From: Chrysemys picta bellii | Taxonomy: Eukaryota > Chordata > Testudines > Emydidae | NCBI RefSeq assembly: GCF_011386835.1 | Contig: NC_088797.1 | Span: 90,964,264 to 91,028,263 of the forward strand | Direction of reading: 5' to 3' | Length of the DNA: 64,000 nucleotides | Shown here: positions 23,062-34,640 of the stretch, piece after piece | Position numbering within the stretch: the stretch's first letter is position 1 | How the letters are laid out: every line of letters begins with the position of its first letter | Notes under the pieces: generated by a model | The model's input: only the letters and a program-made list of their open reading frames with translations | What the model was told of the DNA's origin: nothing | Databases searched by the model: none | Made by a program: the position numbers and the translations under genes

Positions 23062-23125
23062 GAACAAGACCGTACTTAGTTTATTGTTTGAGTAGGACTA
23101 CAATAAACTAAGTATGGTCTTGTTC
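23062..23125. repeat. near-perfect hairpin, 26-bp arms with 12-nt loop
   Basis: The left arm at 23062-23087 begins GAACAAGACCGTACTTAG and the right arm at 23100-23125 is its inverse complement with a single mismatch (G versus A at the tenth position); the loop is TTGAGTAGGACT. The arms and loop fit the size of a microRNA precursor or the core of a fold-back MITE. No flanking TIR or duplication was identified. Function unknown. Confidence 0.85.
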
Positions 23126-25288
23126 AGGCCCTGGATTGCATATGTGTTATAGTTCTAACTCTATATACTGCAAGATTCTCCCACAAACTTCCTGTGTATA
23201 TTTCCTTTATTAAAAGAAAAGTATTTTATTTTAAGTAGCACAAAAGTCAGTCTATAACTGTCTGATTTCCAAGAGGTGTCACAGCAGAGTGGGTTTTATG
23301 GAGAGATTTGGAGGAGAATGTAGTGGCTTTACACGTGGAGATTGTTCCATATTTAAGAGGCAGCTTGAAAGAAAGTTGCAGGTCTTCTCATGAGAAGCTG
23401 ACAAATGGATGTATGACAGGTGTGTCACTGAAATCTCACCCTGTCTTTTCTATCACCTCACATTCAAAAGTTGAAGATAATTATATAGGGCTCTTCTAGC
23501 TTAATCTCTTGCTCTTTCCAACTAGAGGGTAAGTGATGGATCTTCACCGTACAAAATTGTCTGAGCAAAATTGAATTCCTATGATAGCCACTTGCTTCTG
23601 GTGATGCAGCCAATGGACAAGATGCAGGGGAAGCTGTTTACTATACCACCAAACAAAAGCAATTCATGCCCCCTTATATGTCTCTCCCTCCCAGAATGCC
23701 ATAGCTCCACCAGTAATGTAGAAGACACAACTTGTTGATCACAGTTTTATTATTGTAACCCTTCTGCTAGGTGGTGTCAGCAACAAGAGGGGACAGGTTC
23801 CATATCTAGGGGCTCTCTTAACATTTAAAAAAAACCTACCTCAAGACCCCAACCAAAAATCTGGGAAAAGTAAACACCAACCTGGGCATCTCTAAGAAGC
23901 AATACTTCCCCACTTGCAAGAACCGAACCTGTACATGACAAAAGAAAACTTGTATTAAGAGGAGAAGGAAACATGCAATTAATTTGGAAAAATAACTTGA
24001 CTCAAATGACTCAAAGCGAAGTAAATAATAGTTAAAAAGGTAAAACACCTGTCCCACAATACCCTGAGCATAGTCCTTTGCCTGAGTTTCCCAACTTTGT
24101 GGTGTGATAGATGGCTATTAAGCTATTATATGTTACAATCATAATATTTTATTTTGGGAGCCCAAGAGAAATAAAGGATGAGCTATTGTTTGTTCACATG
24201 AACGGGGAACAATGTATTTGTATCAGTTTTACCTCCCGATTTGTGAAATGCTATTCGTACTGCTGCATAGAAGATCATGAATGGTTTGCTCCTTACCTAC
24301 CATGTTGTATTTTGTCTCCTGGAAGCCTTTTGTCCAAGAAAAGCAGGTGTATTGCTAGACAGCATAGTATAAACTTAGTGATGGCAAACAAGCTATGTAC
24401 AAAGACTTTTTTATTATCTCCATTGTAAGTGCTAGAAATTTTTTTTTACAGTACCTGTGCCAGTGTCAAAAAACTACTCAGCTTCATACAAACACCACTC
24501 AGTCAAGGCAATCCGTTCACAAATCTATTTTTATTGCTTTTTTTGCCTTACCACTGATATTGGAATTTTCATTTTGTTGGGATACCTGCATATCGTATAT
24601 AACTTTTGAAACACAAAGGCAAATAGATGGTGCTAGAAAAGGCTGTTTTCCACTCAGTGTTCATTTTACATTTCTTACAGTTCAAAAGAGATTTTGCAAT
24701 AATTTACAATTTTGATTTTTTTGATATCCCTCCTGTGTGGAACCTGTCTTCAAGGAAAGTATGAACTGTCAGATTTTGTAAAGCTTCGTGAAGAGTATTA
24801 TTAGAGTGTGGATCTGCTGGGCTTTACCTTTAGTGGGTTCCACTCCAGGGAAGAGCTAGATGAAAAGATTTTTATTCTTTGCAAGAAGAGACGTTTGCTA
24901 TACCCAACTGAACACCCTGAAAATAAAAGTTTTAACATGCGAATCTGCAAAGGTTTTGTACCAGTGTCTCTCTGGAGTATAATATGGTGGGAGGAAGTGA
25001 AGTAGTATTAAAACCAACAAGCACACCAAAAAACTAAATAAATACATATACACAAATAAATAATCATAGCATAATCTTTTCTTTTTTGCTACAGCCATGC
25101 AACAAACTACATTTATTTGCTATCTTTGAATTTCTGTACTCTAGTCACCAGGACTAATCCCAACTAAAGCTAACCAGAGAAAAACAATTCCTTTTTGTTC
25201 TGTATTGGAATAAAACCAGAAATGTTTCAAAGAGTTTCATGAAATGGGTGAGAGAACTTGCACGTACATCTCTGTCTTAGTTACACTA
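23126..25288. other. non-coding DNA with two unrecognised plus-strand frames
   Basis: Open frames of 105 codons (24111-24428) and 106 codons (24395-24715) overlap and show no recognisable domain, Cys or charge pattern. In AT-rich sequence of this size they are compatible with chance. No exon is supported. Confidence 0.4.
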
Positions 25289-25446
25289 TAGCCTAGTGGG
25301 TAGGGCATTGCTCTGGTTTTTGGAAGACCTAGGTTTAGGTCCCTGCTCTGCCTGAGCCAGAGCACAGTTTTTCATCCTAGTTCACCCCAAATTAGGCAGA
25401 GCAGAGACTCAAAACCTGGGTTTCCCACATACCAGCCTACCACCCA
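25289..25446. repeat. tRNA-like SINE fold-back (inverted pair of tRNA-like arms)
   Basis: The left arm reads TAGCCTAGTGGG (an exact match to the pol III A box TRGCNNAGYNGG), followed after about 40 bases by GGTTTAGGTCCC, a degenerate B box, and CTGCTCTGCC. The right arm (about 25394-25446) is the inverse complement: on the minus strand it reads CTGGGTGGTAGGCTGG, then CCCAGGTTTTGAGTC and CTGCTCTGCC. The two arms therefore form a large hairpin. It is not a functional tRNA gene: acceptor and anticodon stems are not complete. Confidence 0.6.
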
Positions 25447-25689
25447 GTATCTCTCTGTGTGCCTCAGAACTAAAAACAGTCTGATGAAAGTTTTGTAAAA
25501 AACTGTACATGCCCCTGAGACATTTGAGCTTTGTGAAACAGCATATTTTGTTGACATTTCATTTGGGCAAAAACATTGTTAAGCAGTGTTCTTGTGTCAG
25601 TCCTTCACTGATGTTAATACTCTAGGTAACTGGTTGGTAAATGCTGACTTTTTAAAATGGCAACCACAATATTGATTAAATGTCTGCTG

Positions 25690-25973
25690 TAGTGGTTCCT
25701 GACCTTTTCTCTTCTGCAGCACACATTGACCTCCAGAGGCTCTTCCCCCACCCTTGAACAGGGGCTGGAAGAGGAAAGATGAGAAGCCTGCCCGTTGCTC
25801 TCATGGGGGGGAAGAGGGACAGATGGAGCTCTGATTGGTTGCTGGAGAAGGTGGGGCAGTGAGTCAGACAGCCAATCAGAAGGTGACCCCCCCCTTGTTC
25901 TCACATGCAGTTTTTCAAAAAAATCCACAGCACACCTGTTGCAGCCTGACTGTACACCAGTTGGGAAACACCG
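25690..25973. mobile_element. hAT-type MITE (AGTGGTTCC...GGGAAACACCG)
   Basis: Left end TAGTGGTTCCTGACC and right end GTTGGGAAACACCG resemble inverted hAT termini. The flanking 8-mers GTCTGCTG (25682-25689) and GTTTACTA (25974-25981) match at five positions and differ only by transitions, consistent with an old duplication. The interior is GC-rich with no transposase. Confidence 0.6.
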
Positions 25974-26298
25974 GTTTACTATAACATTGCATTGTGCTTG
26001 TTTACCTCCTGCCTCCTTAAACATAGTTGTTGCAGGGCTTTTTTATCCTGAAGAAAACCATTGTGGTAAAGATGCATAGGATAAGACTACTATTATCATC
26101 ACTAAATTTAAGGTTGTGAGATCCAATAAGGTAGACACAATTAGAAGGTCACCATTTAACACCGGTGACCGTACTGTAATGTCTGATACACCACTGTTTC
26201 TCCCTATACTTAGAAATAATTACAGTATCTCAGATACTACTGTGTAGAAATGCTTAGTAAATATTCATTCCTGAATGATGATCACTACTATACTATAC

Positions 26299-26812
26299 GA
26301 ATGGTTCTCAATCTTTCCACTCTACTGTCCCCCTTTCAGGAGGCTGATTTGTCTTGCGTACCCCAACTTTCACCTCACTTAAAAACTACTTGCTTACAAA
26401 ATCAGACATAAAAATACATACATACAGACATAAAAATTACAGCATACTATTACTGAAAAATTGCTTACTTTCTCATATTTACCATATAATTATAAAATAA
26501 ATTGATTGGAATATAAATATTGTACTTACATTAGAGTGTGATATTTGAAATTGTTTTTCACTTGTGAGCCTGGGGCTGAAGCATGTAATTTAGCTTCGCG
26601 TGGCCCCCTGTGGTGTGCTGTTCCAGGCAATTGCCCTGCTTGCGACCCTCTAATGCTGACCCTGCAACTGCAACCCTCCTAAACCTGTCCCATGACCCCT
26701 CTCCAGGGGCTACAACCCCCATGTTCAGAAACAATGATCTAGATTAGTTGAATACCCCCCTGGAAGACTGAGTACCCCCAGCGATACACGTATCCCTAGT
26801 TGAGAACCACTG
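26299..26812. mobile_element. non-autonomous hAT (Charlie-like) element, 514 bp
   Basis: Left GAATGGTTCTCAATC and right TAGTTGAGAACCACTG form hAT-type inverted ends. TACTATAC (26291-26298) and TTCTATAC (26813-26820) agree at 7 of 8 bases. Internal AT-rich left half and C-rich right half contain no transposase frame. Confidence 0.85.
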
Positions 26813-26880
26813 TTCTATACTGTATAAATGAAAGATTATTTGGATGTGTATAATAACTTTTGATTAATGTCTTTTATACA

Positions 26881-27082
26881 CAAAAAGAACAGGAGTACTT
26901 GTGGCACCTTAGAAACTAACAAATAAGCTTTCATGGGCTACAGCCCACTTCTTATGCATCCAAAGAGGTGGGCTGTAGCCCACGAAAGCTTATGCTCAAA
27001 TAAATTTGTTAGTCTCTAAGCTGCCACAAGTACTCCTGTTCTTTTTGCGGATACAGACTAACATGGCTGCTACTCTGAAATC
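26881..27082. mobile_element. Penelope-like 3'-end inverted dimer, second palindromic insertion
   Basis: Flanked by the 13-bp direct repeat TGTCTTTTATACA (26868-26880 and 27083-27095). The left arm runs on the minus strand (AAGAACAGGAGTACTTGTGG at its outer end) and the right arm on the plus strand, ending GCTGCTACTCTGAAA. The junction lies at a TATGCAT-like centre. Stem GTGGGCTGTAGCCCAC, GAAA and AGCTTATGCT are intact in the right arm, but its core reads CCAAAGA and so has lost the U and G of CUGANGA. No coding sequence. Confidence 0.75.
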
Positions 27083-27199
27083 TGTCTTTTATACATACAT
27101 TTAGCACCATTAAAATGCAGCCATGCCTCAAATGATGCTGACAGCATAATTGGGGTAAGGTAGAGGTGAATTTTGATGTGGGATAGCTGCCCTTCCATG

Positions 27200-27540
27200 C
27201 ACATACTCTTTTTAAAAGCATATGTTTGGGGCTTCCCTGTGCTCACTTCTCTCCAAGCCCTAGTCCTGCCTTTCTCCAGCCTAGACCCTGCTCTGCCTCC
27301 AGCCTTGTTCCAGTTCAGTCCTGGCCTAGACTTGCTCCTCCCTTCCCTGACTCTAGGTAATCTGGTTCTGATGTTTGGCTCGGATTCTTGGCTCTGATAT
27401 TTGAGTGTTGACCTTTTGACTCTGATTCCCTGGCTCCAACTTGACCTTGGGTTCTACCATTTGGATTCCAACCACTAGGCCAGACTCCAGGTCCAACCAC
27501 TAGACTTAATTGCCTACAGCCCGGTCTCCTGAAAGATGGA
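27200..27540. repeat. C/T-rich region with degenerate short repeats
   Basis: Words such as CTCTGATTCC, TTGGCTCTGA, CCAACCACTAGGCCAGACTC and CCAACCACTAG recur irregularly. This resembles the degenerate tail of a retroelement, but no ends were found. Confidence 0.35.
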
Positions 27541-28601
27541 TACTCCCATTGACTTCAACTGGAGAGGTGGATGTTCAGCACTTCAGCACTTCTGAAAATT
27601 GGGCCCTTAGTCTTTCTCAGAATGCTGCTTTCCATCCAAACTGGCACTTCTCTACTGTCCTCTTCACCCTTCATCTCAAAAGACATATCATTCACCTGGG
27701 AAGCAAATAACTGAGATATGGGTTTAAACTCTGATTCTACACAGTTGGTATTTCAGTGCACTGCCATTAGGACTGCAGCCTGTTTGTGTTTGTAAATATA
27801 AAGTAATTTGGTAATCCGCTACTCTGAAGGTCATCGTTACTAGATGTTTAAGGTAGGTGGTGGGTTTTTTCATTAATGTCCTATGCTGTTTCAAGTCACA
27901 CTTTGTTACCATCACTGCACAGAGGATGCAGTAATGAATTTTGAAAAAAAGTTTTTTCTTTACTTAAGGACCCTATTGTCCCCATGCAGGCTGTTCCCAT
28001 ATAGGGGACTGGATGCTTAGAGCTTGTCCTCAGGTAACTTCCTAATTCTCAAGTGAGTGAGGAGGATTTCCCCTCTGACTTAAAAAGTGGGGTCTGTCCT
28101 CAAAATCAATCAATATTCCATGTCCCTATACAGCTAATGGCTCCACAATCCTCCTTTGGTGACCTGACATTTAGCTGAGCACTATGCTTTTGCTGTGCTT
28201 GTATAGCATGAGACAGAATTGTCTATTGAATTTTTATTTGAGACAAGCATTTTTAGTCTTCTGTCTATGATCCTATCTGTAGTGTTTTGCCTTGTGACCC
28301 TCACTCAAAGATCACAGAGGAAAAGGAAATCCATTTCTGTTTTCACCTGAACTGGTTTTGGCATAGAAAACATACGTGTGCTTTTAAAACATCAGAAAAA
28401 GGTATGCTTTCTTTTGTAATGCTCTCACTTTTAAAAATGTCTCATAATCTCTTAGAAATATACTGAGAAATGTATTGAAAGATGTCTTGCTTGGATTAAA
28501 CTGTCTGCCTGGTTTATTTGTCATACTGTGTAGCCACAGGTTAGAAGTGGTTACACTTGGTTTCCCAGAACTGGCTGTTTGTTGTTATTTAAAGGGAGCA
28601 A
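27541..28601. other. non-coding DNA, no gene seen
   Basis: No supported feature before the GGGGGGAGG duplication of the next element. Confidence 0.45.
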
Positions 28602-28610
28602 GGGGGGAGG

Positions 28611-29290
28611 TAGGGTGACCAGGTGTCCGGTTTTCGACCGGAACACCTGGTCGAAAGGGGACCCTGGCGGCTCTGGTCAGCACTGCCGACTGGGACATTA
28701 AAAGTCTGTTCCGTGGTGCTGCAGAGCTAAGAAGTGGCCATGGAGCAGGTCTGGCTCCTAGGTAGAGGGACCACAGGGCTGTATGGGCTCCTTCCACCCC
28801 AATCACCGGCTCCACGCTCCCATTAGTCGGGAACCACGGCCAATGGGAGCTGTGGGAGCGGTGCCTGTGGGCAAGGGCAGCATTCAGCAGAGCTGCCTCC
28901 GCCTAGGAGCCAGACCTGCTGCTGGCCACTTCTGGGGTGCAGCATGGAGTCAGGACAGGCAGGAAGCCTGCCTTAGCCCCCCACTGTGCTGCTGACAGGG
29001 AACCACCAGAGGTAAGCTCATGCCCCAACTCCCTCCCCCAGCCCTGAGCCCTCTCACACCCTGAACCCCTGATTTCTGGCCCTGCCCTGAAGCCCGCACC
29101 CACAGTTAGAACTCTCACCCTCTCCTGCACCCCAGCCCAGAGAAAGTGAGTGAGGGTGGGGGAGAGCAAGCCACCAAGGGAGGGGGAATATAGTGAACGA
29201 GCGGCAGGGCCACGGGGAAGGGGGTGTGTCGTCAGGGGAGGGGTGCGGCTAGGGTGTTCGGTTTTGTGCAATTAGAAGATGGCAACCTTA
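28611..29290. mobile_element. hAT-type element (TAGGGTGACCAGGTGTCC ends), GC-rich interior
   Basis: Begins TAGGGTGACCAGGTGTCCGG and ends GATGGCAACCTTA; GTGTCCGGTTTTCGACC near the left recurs in inverted or related form near the right (GGTGTTCGGTTTTGTGC). GGGGGGAGG occurs just outside both ends (28602-28610 and 29291-29299), consistent with an 8-9 bp duplication. The short palindrome CCAGGTGTCCGG...CCGGAACACCTGG sits at the left. The 43115-43665 element is a family member. No transposase. Confidence 0.82.
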
Positions 29291-29299
29291 GGGGGGAGG

Positions 29300-30843
29300 A
29301 AATATGGGATTGTTTGAGAACAACAAATAGCACAAAATGAGGTTAATTAGGAAACATGGGGACATCAAAATAGCCATGGTACAAGATATTTCACACATTC
29401 TGGCCACCGGTTTATTTTACGTTCACTCAGAAGCTCTCTTGTCCTGATGACCATATAAGAAGAGTTAACAGGAGCATTTTAACAGCGAAGCTCTACAGCT
29501 GTTACTCAGTGACTGATGGTGCTGCATGACATATGTTCAGTTATGTTTCATCTAATGGCGACTGCTGGAGTGGATAGCCTCTGTGATAGCAGTATCCCTC
29601 TTGCTGAGAATTAATGTACTGATCACAGGAGTTGTGGGTCATTTTCACAAACGTTTTCTTGGCTTGGAACAGAGAGCGCCTTTCAAAAGGGGTGGGTGAG
29701 CAGGCGTGTGTGTGTGTGTGCATGCGTGTGTGTATGACTGACTTAAAAATGGAATCTGTAGTTGCGGAGCATTAAGGAATCTTCCTGCTTTGATTAAATA
29801 GTATTGGTTAAATGTTGTAGGAGAATCATAAGATAGAAGTACCATTCCTTTTAGGTACAAGTTTCTATAAAACCAACTGTAAAAAGATAATATGCCACAT
29901 ATCAAGATTACATTCAAGATTCTTTGTGAACAACATCAGATTCTTTAAGTAAAGGTTGAGATCCATCTGAAGTACAGGTTGAGCTACAATAGGTAGAAAT
30001 TCATTTGCTGTTCATTAGGGAAAACAAGATGCAAGTGCAGTAACACCAATGCATAAAAGCCATTAAAAATGTAATTTGTCATCCTGCTAGGTAAAAGATG
30101 TTAAATTATTTCTCTTTCAAATTGGGTATGATAGTGTTACCATTTGCAAAACTGATTCCATTTGTCTTCGGGTACAGGGGACAGTATCATTTACAGCAGA
30201 AAATAGGTTTCCCATCTTTTAAGTGCAAACGTGAAAAGCGTATTTTATTAGTTAAAATTTGTTGGAATTTAAAGGGAACACCAACTGTAATGTCTCAAAA
30301 TACATCTGTCCCTGCCTTTCTTCATACGGCAAATAAGACTTACCGCTTTCAAATCTGTGGGATTGCCTGCTACCATTTGGGTTTCTGTGGTGAATCCTAG
30401 CAACAATTTGCGTTCTGGATTTTGGTGTTGAAACCTATTCAGCAGCAAAATGAATGTACTAAATACACAGGAGTGCAATTTAAAAAAAAAACTTCTCTGA
30501 GTCTCTGATGTTGCACCTGGTTTTTTTCACCAGATATGCTGTTATAAATAAACTGCAGTGTGAATGAACCATTTACAATTTTGTTGTACAGAGTGGGAGG
30601 GGGGAAAAGGAGTTGGGGCGAAGGAAACAGGATTTTGTGAAACTTCACGTGAGATAAAATAATGTTGAGGAGTAGATGGTTTACACTTGTTGTTGGGTGA
30701 AGCCCAGAAGGATATGCTTACATAATATTTATTTTCTAATTATAAAGGATTTCTTTGTGTTGTCTTGAGAATTTCAGAGAGAACACTAGTATATTGATCC
30801 AGCTAGCAGTTTCAGGATAGTGCCCTGTTTGCCACCCATTTAC
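29300..30843. other. AT-rich non-coding DNA, includes a short (TG)n
   Basis: A GTGTGTGTGTGTGTGTGC... run lies at about 29705-29735. No coding exon or repeat family was recognised elsewhere. Confidence 0.5.
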
Positions 30844-31145
30844 TATGGGTATGTCTACACTACCTGCTGGATCGGCGGGCAGCGATCGATCCAGCAGGGG
30901 TCGATTTATTGTGTCAAGTCTAGACACAATAAATCGATCCCCAAGCGCTCTCCCGTTGACTCCTGTACTCCTCCACCAGAGAGGTGCAGGCGGAGTTGAC
31001 GGGGGAGCGGCAGCAGTCGACTCACCACAGTGAAGACACCACGGAGAGTAGATCTAAGTACGTTGACTTCAGCTATGTTATTAACGTACCTGAAGTTGCA
31101 TAACTTAGATCAACCTCTCCCCCCCCCCAGTGTAGACCAGGCCTA
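30844..31145. mobile_element. palindromic MITE (GGGTATGTCTACACTA...AGTGTAGACC)
   Basis: The ends GGGTATGTCTACACTACC and CAGTGTAGACCAGGCCTAA are inverted. Inside is a perfect 15-bp stem TCGATTTATTGTGTC (30901-30915) and GACACAATAAATCGA (30923-30937) with a 7-nt loop. A C run occurs near 31120. Probably hAT-derived; the target duplication is not clear. Confidence 0.8.
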
Positions 31146-31295
31146 AGGTAAAATTCACCTGGGCTTCTGTGGGAGTTTTTCCTGAGCAAAAGAGTGTGGA
31201 GTGGATTCTTTTAGTATTGCTTTTGAAATTGTTGTAACTAGTAACTTGAACATGTCTGTTTGCTAAAACATTTGGAATTAAGTGTTTGGCCAAAA

Positions 31296-31297
<2 letters not shown>

Positions 31298-31350
<53 letters not shown>
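31298..31350 (+). repeat. (GT)n microsatellite, 53 bp
   Basis: An uninterrupted GT dinucleotide run of about 26 units. Confidence 0.98.
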
Positions 31351-31353
<3 letters not shown>

Positions 31354-34300
31354 CTAAAAGCTCATAATTATCAAATTATTTAATGTACATACCTTGTGGT
31401 CTTCCCTCAAGGCTAGAGCTGTAGAAATAGTTCTAAACAGTTTAATCTTTGATGTATAATTTAACTTTAAATAACTTGAAATACTTGAATCAAATTATTG
31501 ATTAAACTTACAAAGTAACATATTGAAGAAATAAATTGGAGTTTCTTAAGCAAAGGAACTTCTACTATATTTTTGAAAAACAGAAAATAAAGCTGAAATC
31601 TTTAGAAAGTATTCATACTGTTGAGCCCCCCTTGTGGGCATAAATATTCACTATGCTTTAGAACAAAAGTCTGCCAGAATTTTGATAGCAAGGGGTTTTG
31701 TTTGTTTTTGTTTTAAGAAAATATGATAATTTAGAGATTAATAAAGCAGTTAAATTCACCTGCAGCAACTCCTCCATTTATAGTAACATATGGAAGGTAA
31801 GCTCGAAATTTTAGTTACCTAGTGACAGATACTGCTCAGAGCAGTTCACAGAGTTGCATAAATTTTAATGGAGAAATGGGAGAGAACGTAATAAACAATT
31901 CACCTAAACATTGAGTTTAATACAAAACTGATGTTATTCATCAACTCCTTATCCCCACACAGATTCTAGGTCCCTCTTTTCCATTTCCTTTGTAACATTC
32001 TCCTTCCTATGAACAATGGCAGCACTTCATGTTCTAGGATTTTCCTGTCCAGTTTGGCTATATTCTAAGAATGGTCATGTGGCTGTTTATAACAAGGTGT
32101 GGCAGGGTGTTTACAACATTTGGAGTGGAATCCGATTGTTATAAGGCAATGTCTGAGCCTTTGGGGAAAAGGGTATTGAGGGAGAGGGTCTGAAAAGAGG
32201 ATTTGGGAGCAGATTTCAAGAAAGCAAAGTTCAGATACATATCCTCTGAGGTTCACAGGAAATTCTTACTCAGGCTTGGGTGAGAGCTTTGCCTGAAACT
32301 CATAGGATTCAGTTTCTCAGCAATCCCACCAGCCACCAGCCAGAGTTCTACTGCCAAACCCCTTATTAATAGGAGTTGAGTGTACACAGAGTCAGCAAAA
32401 TATACTCCCCTATGTAATATCTGTAATTCACATGAAATATACGTATATTGATTTGGCAAGGGTAGGATGTCCACCAGTTTATAAATACTGCAAAGTATTT
32501 TATTGTTTGTTCTAACTATGAGCCCTAGAGGAAATACATTTGTACCTGAATCCATATTTACTCCTGGAGGCACACAGTTATTAATTATTTTTGTATGATA
32601 CTAAGTTGTGTTGCCTCATAAAATTAATCCTTATTTCCTTTAAGTAGATATTTTTAGTCTTTCAAAGCATTAATTTTAATAAATAACCTTCCATTTTTGT
32701 ATGGTTTTATTTTTTGAAGTGGAAGGAATATCTAGAAATAGTCATTGATTTCCTGTAATTATAGAAAATATGGAATATACCTAAAGAAGGTGACAATTTG
32801 ATTAACATAAAATGCCATATTTAGACATAGTGACAGTTAAAACTAAAATGATTAGTTTAAAATTTTCAAAAGTGAGTAGCTTTATTCACAGAGGTTGTCC
32901 ACTTGCAGGCAATGCTATTCAGCATGAGTAAAGACTAGATTTAGGCTCTTCATGCTGCTTTAAGGCATAGTAAAACTACAGGTGATATTATATTATTATA
33001 TATACATAGTACATAGCAATCCCCTTAAAACTATTATGCTTGGAAACTTGAATTCCGTACAAGATTTTAAGTTGAAAACCATGAGAATGTTAGAATTTGT
33101 ATTTATACATACTTAACTCTTAAAATTGGTATCTATATTTGAATACACTTGCAAAATTATAAATCTGTTACATTGAACCTTAAACATAGAAGTGAAACTG
33201 TTGTTATAGTTAAGGTTGGCTAATGCTTTCCTTTATAAGATCTTGTCTTTAATTATTTATACATTTGCCAAAGTTTAACTGTTTGGGATAAAATTTAGCA
33301 TGCCGAGATTCTACGTCTAACTATTTTTTTTAAGTTTCACCAAAACTATTTCAATTGTTTTCAAAGACTGAGGTTACAGGAAAAATGCTTTGTCAGGTTT
33401 AAAAACCTTACACCCTTTTGTTGAGAAGCTCTAATGTCTCCCTGCTTTGGAATTTGAAACTTGGTAAGGGTCACCTTGGAGTTACATGTGCTTTTTGCCA
33501 TTCCAGTGAAAATCCATACAAGTTAGCTGAATTGCATAATGCTGAAAGTAGTCGTCAGCACATGCTCAATAAAGGTTGGCTACAAACTGTCAGGAAAATT
33601 CTTTAAACATTCCATCTGTATTGAGCAGGCGCCAACAACATGAGCCTCGGGCTAAGCAGGGCTTTTCCTGCAGATGCTTCCCTTGGCTTCCAGGGACCAC
33701 TGTAGTGCTGGACACGAGAGCTGAGCCAGGAGACTTCTCTCTCGCTCTCTCTCTCTCCTATGCTCTCACTCCTTCCAGGGCTGGTGCCCAGACAGCATGG
33801 AGAAGGAGGAGGAAGCAATCAGCCTTGGTTGCACAGTATTGAGGAACAGAGGGACCTGAGAGAGACAGGAACAGAAGCGTAACAGATCAGGGTGCGGGGA
33901 CAGAAGCAGGAGGGGTCAAAGACAGAAAAGGGACAGGTTGGGGGAGGGACAGATGAGGACAAAAGAGGGACTGTAACCAGTAAAGAACTCTCCTCTAGTG
34001 GTTTGTCAATTAAGAGAATAAGTCTGCTTCAACTATCATCTATTCCATTAGCTGAAGTGGTAGAGGTATCTGCAGTAAATCTAAATGGATGTTGACCAAG
34101 TGATGAATCAGGGGTGTGCAGTGAATGAGACTGCTGTCTGTAGGACTTCCTGCCTCGTTTGTAGCTGAAATTGTGAATGAAACGGGAATGCAGGGACAGA
34201 AAGTGTAATCCCATTCTGCCTCTGCTTACCCACTATCAGCCAGGGCTGGGAGGCTAGTTTCTGTGGGCTGTGTAGATGTACCCTTACATGACATACAAGA

Positions 34301-34640
34301 TAGACATTGGGGTACAAATGAAATAACAGAAGCTGAAATAGAGATGGAAGGAGCACATCAAAAGTATTTGTGAAAGACTATAATGGAGAAACAATTCCAG
34401 TGTTGGGAGAATGCACTTTTTTCACTTAAAATACAACGGAAAAATGATAAAACAAGGGTACTGCTCCCTATGGGCATTCATTGGGTATGTGTGCAGTCCG
34501 TGCATCTGGGACTGGAAATTTTTCAAATAAGTGTCCACTGGTCCAGTCTTGAATCCTTCATCTGCTCGTGCTCCCAACCAAAGGCAAAAGGAGTGGCATG
34601 GCTTGACTGCTTCTCTAATTCCTTTCTGTCACCTGTGGTC
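31351..34640. other. AT-rich non-coding DNA, no gene seen
   Basis: Long AT-rich stretch. A CT-repeat (CTCTCTCGCTCTCTCTCTCTCC, trimmed here to its type) lies near 33740. Open frames near 33418-33842 are short and unrecognised. Confidence 0.5.

Noticed and set aside
23535..23830. Possible transposon around the TTGTAACCC/GGTGTCAGCAAC words
   Set aside because: No inverted ends or duplications were found.
24111..24715. Two overlapping plus-strand frames of about 105 codons
   Set aside because: No domain, exon boundary or codon bias was seen; such length is expected by chance in 64 kb.
25289..25362. tRNA gene
   Set aside because: The A box is good but the acceptor and anticodon stems do not form and the B box is degenerate; it is a SINE-like arm of a fold-back.
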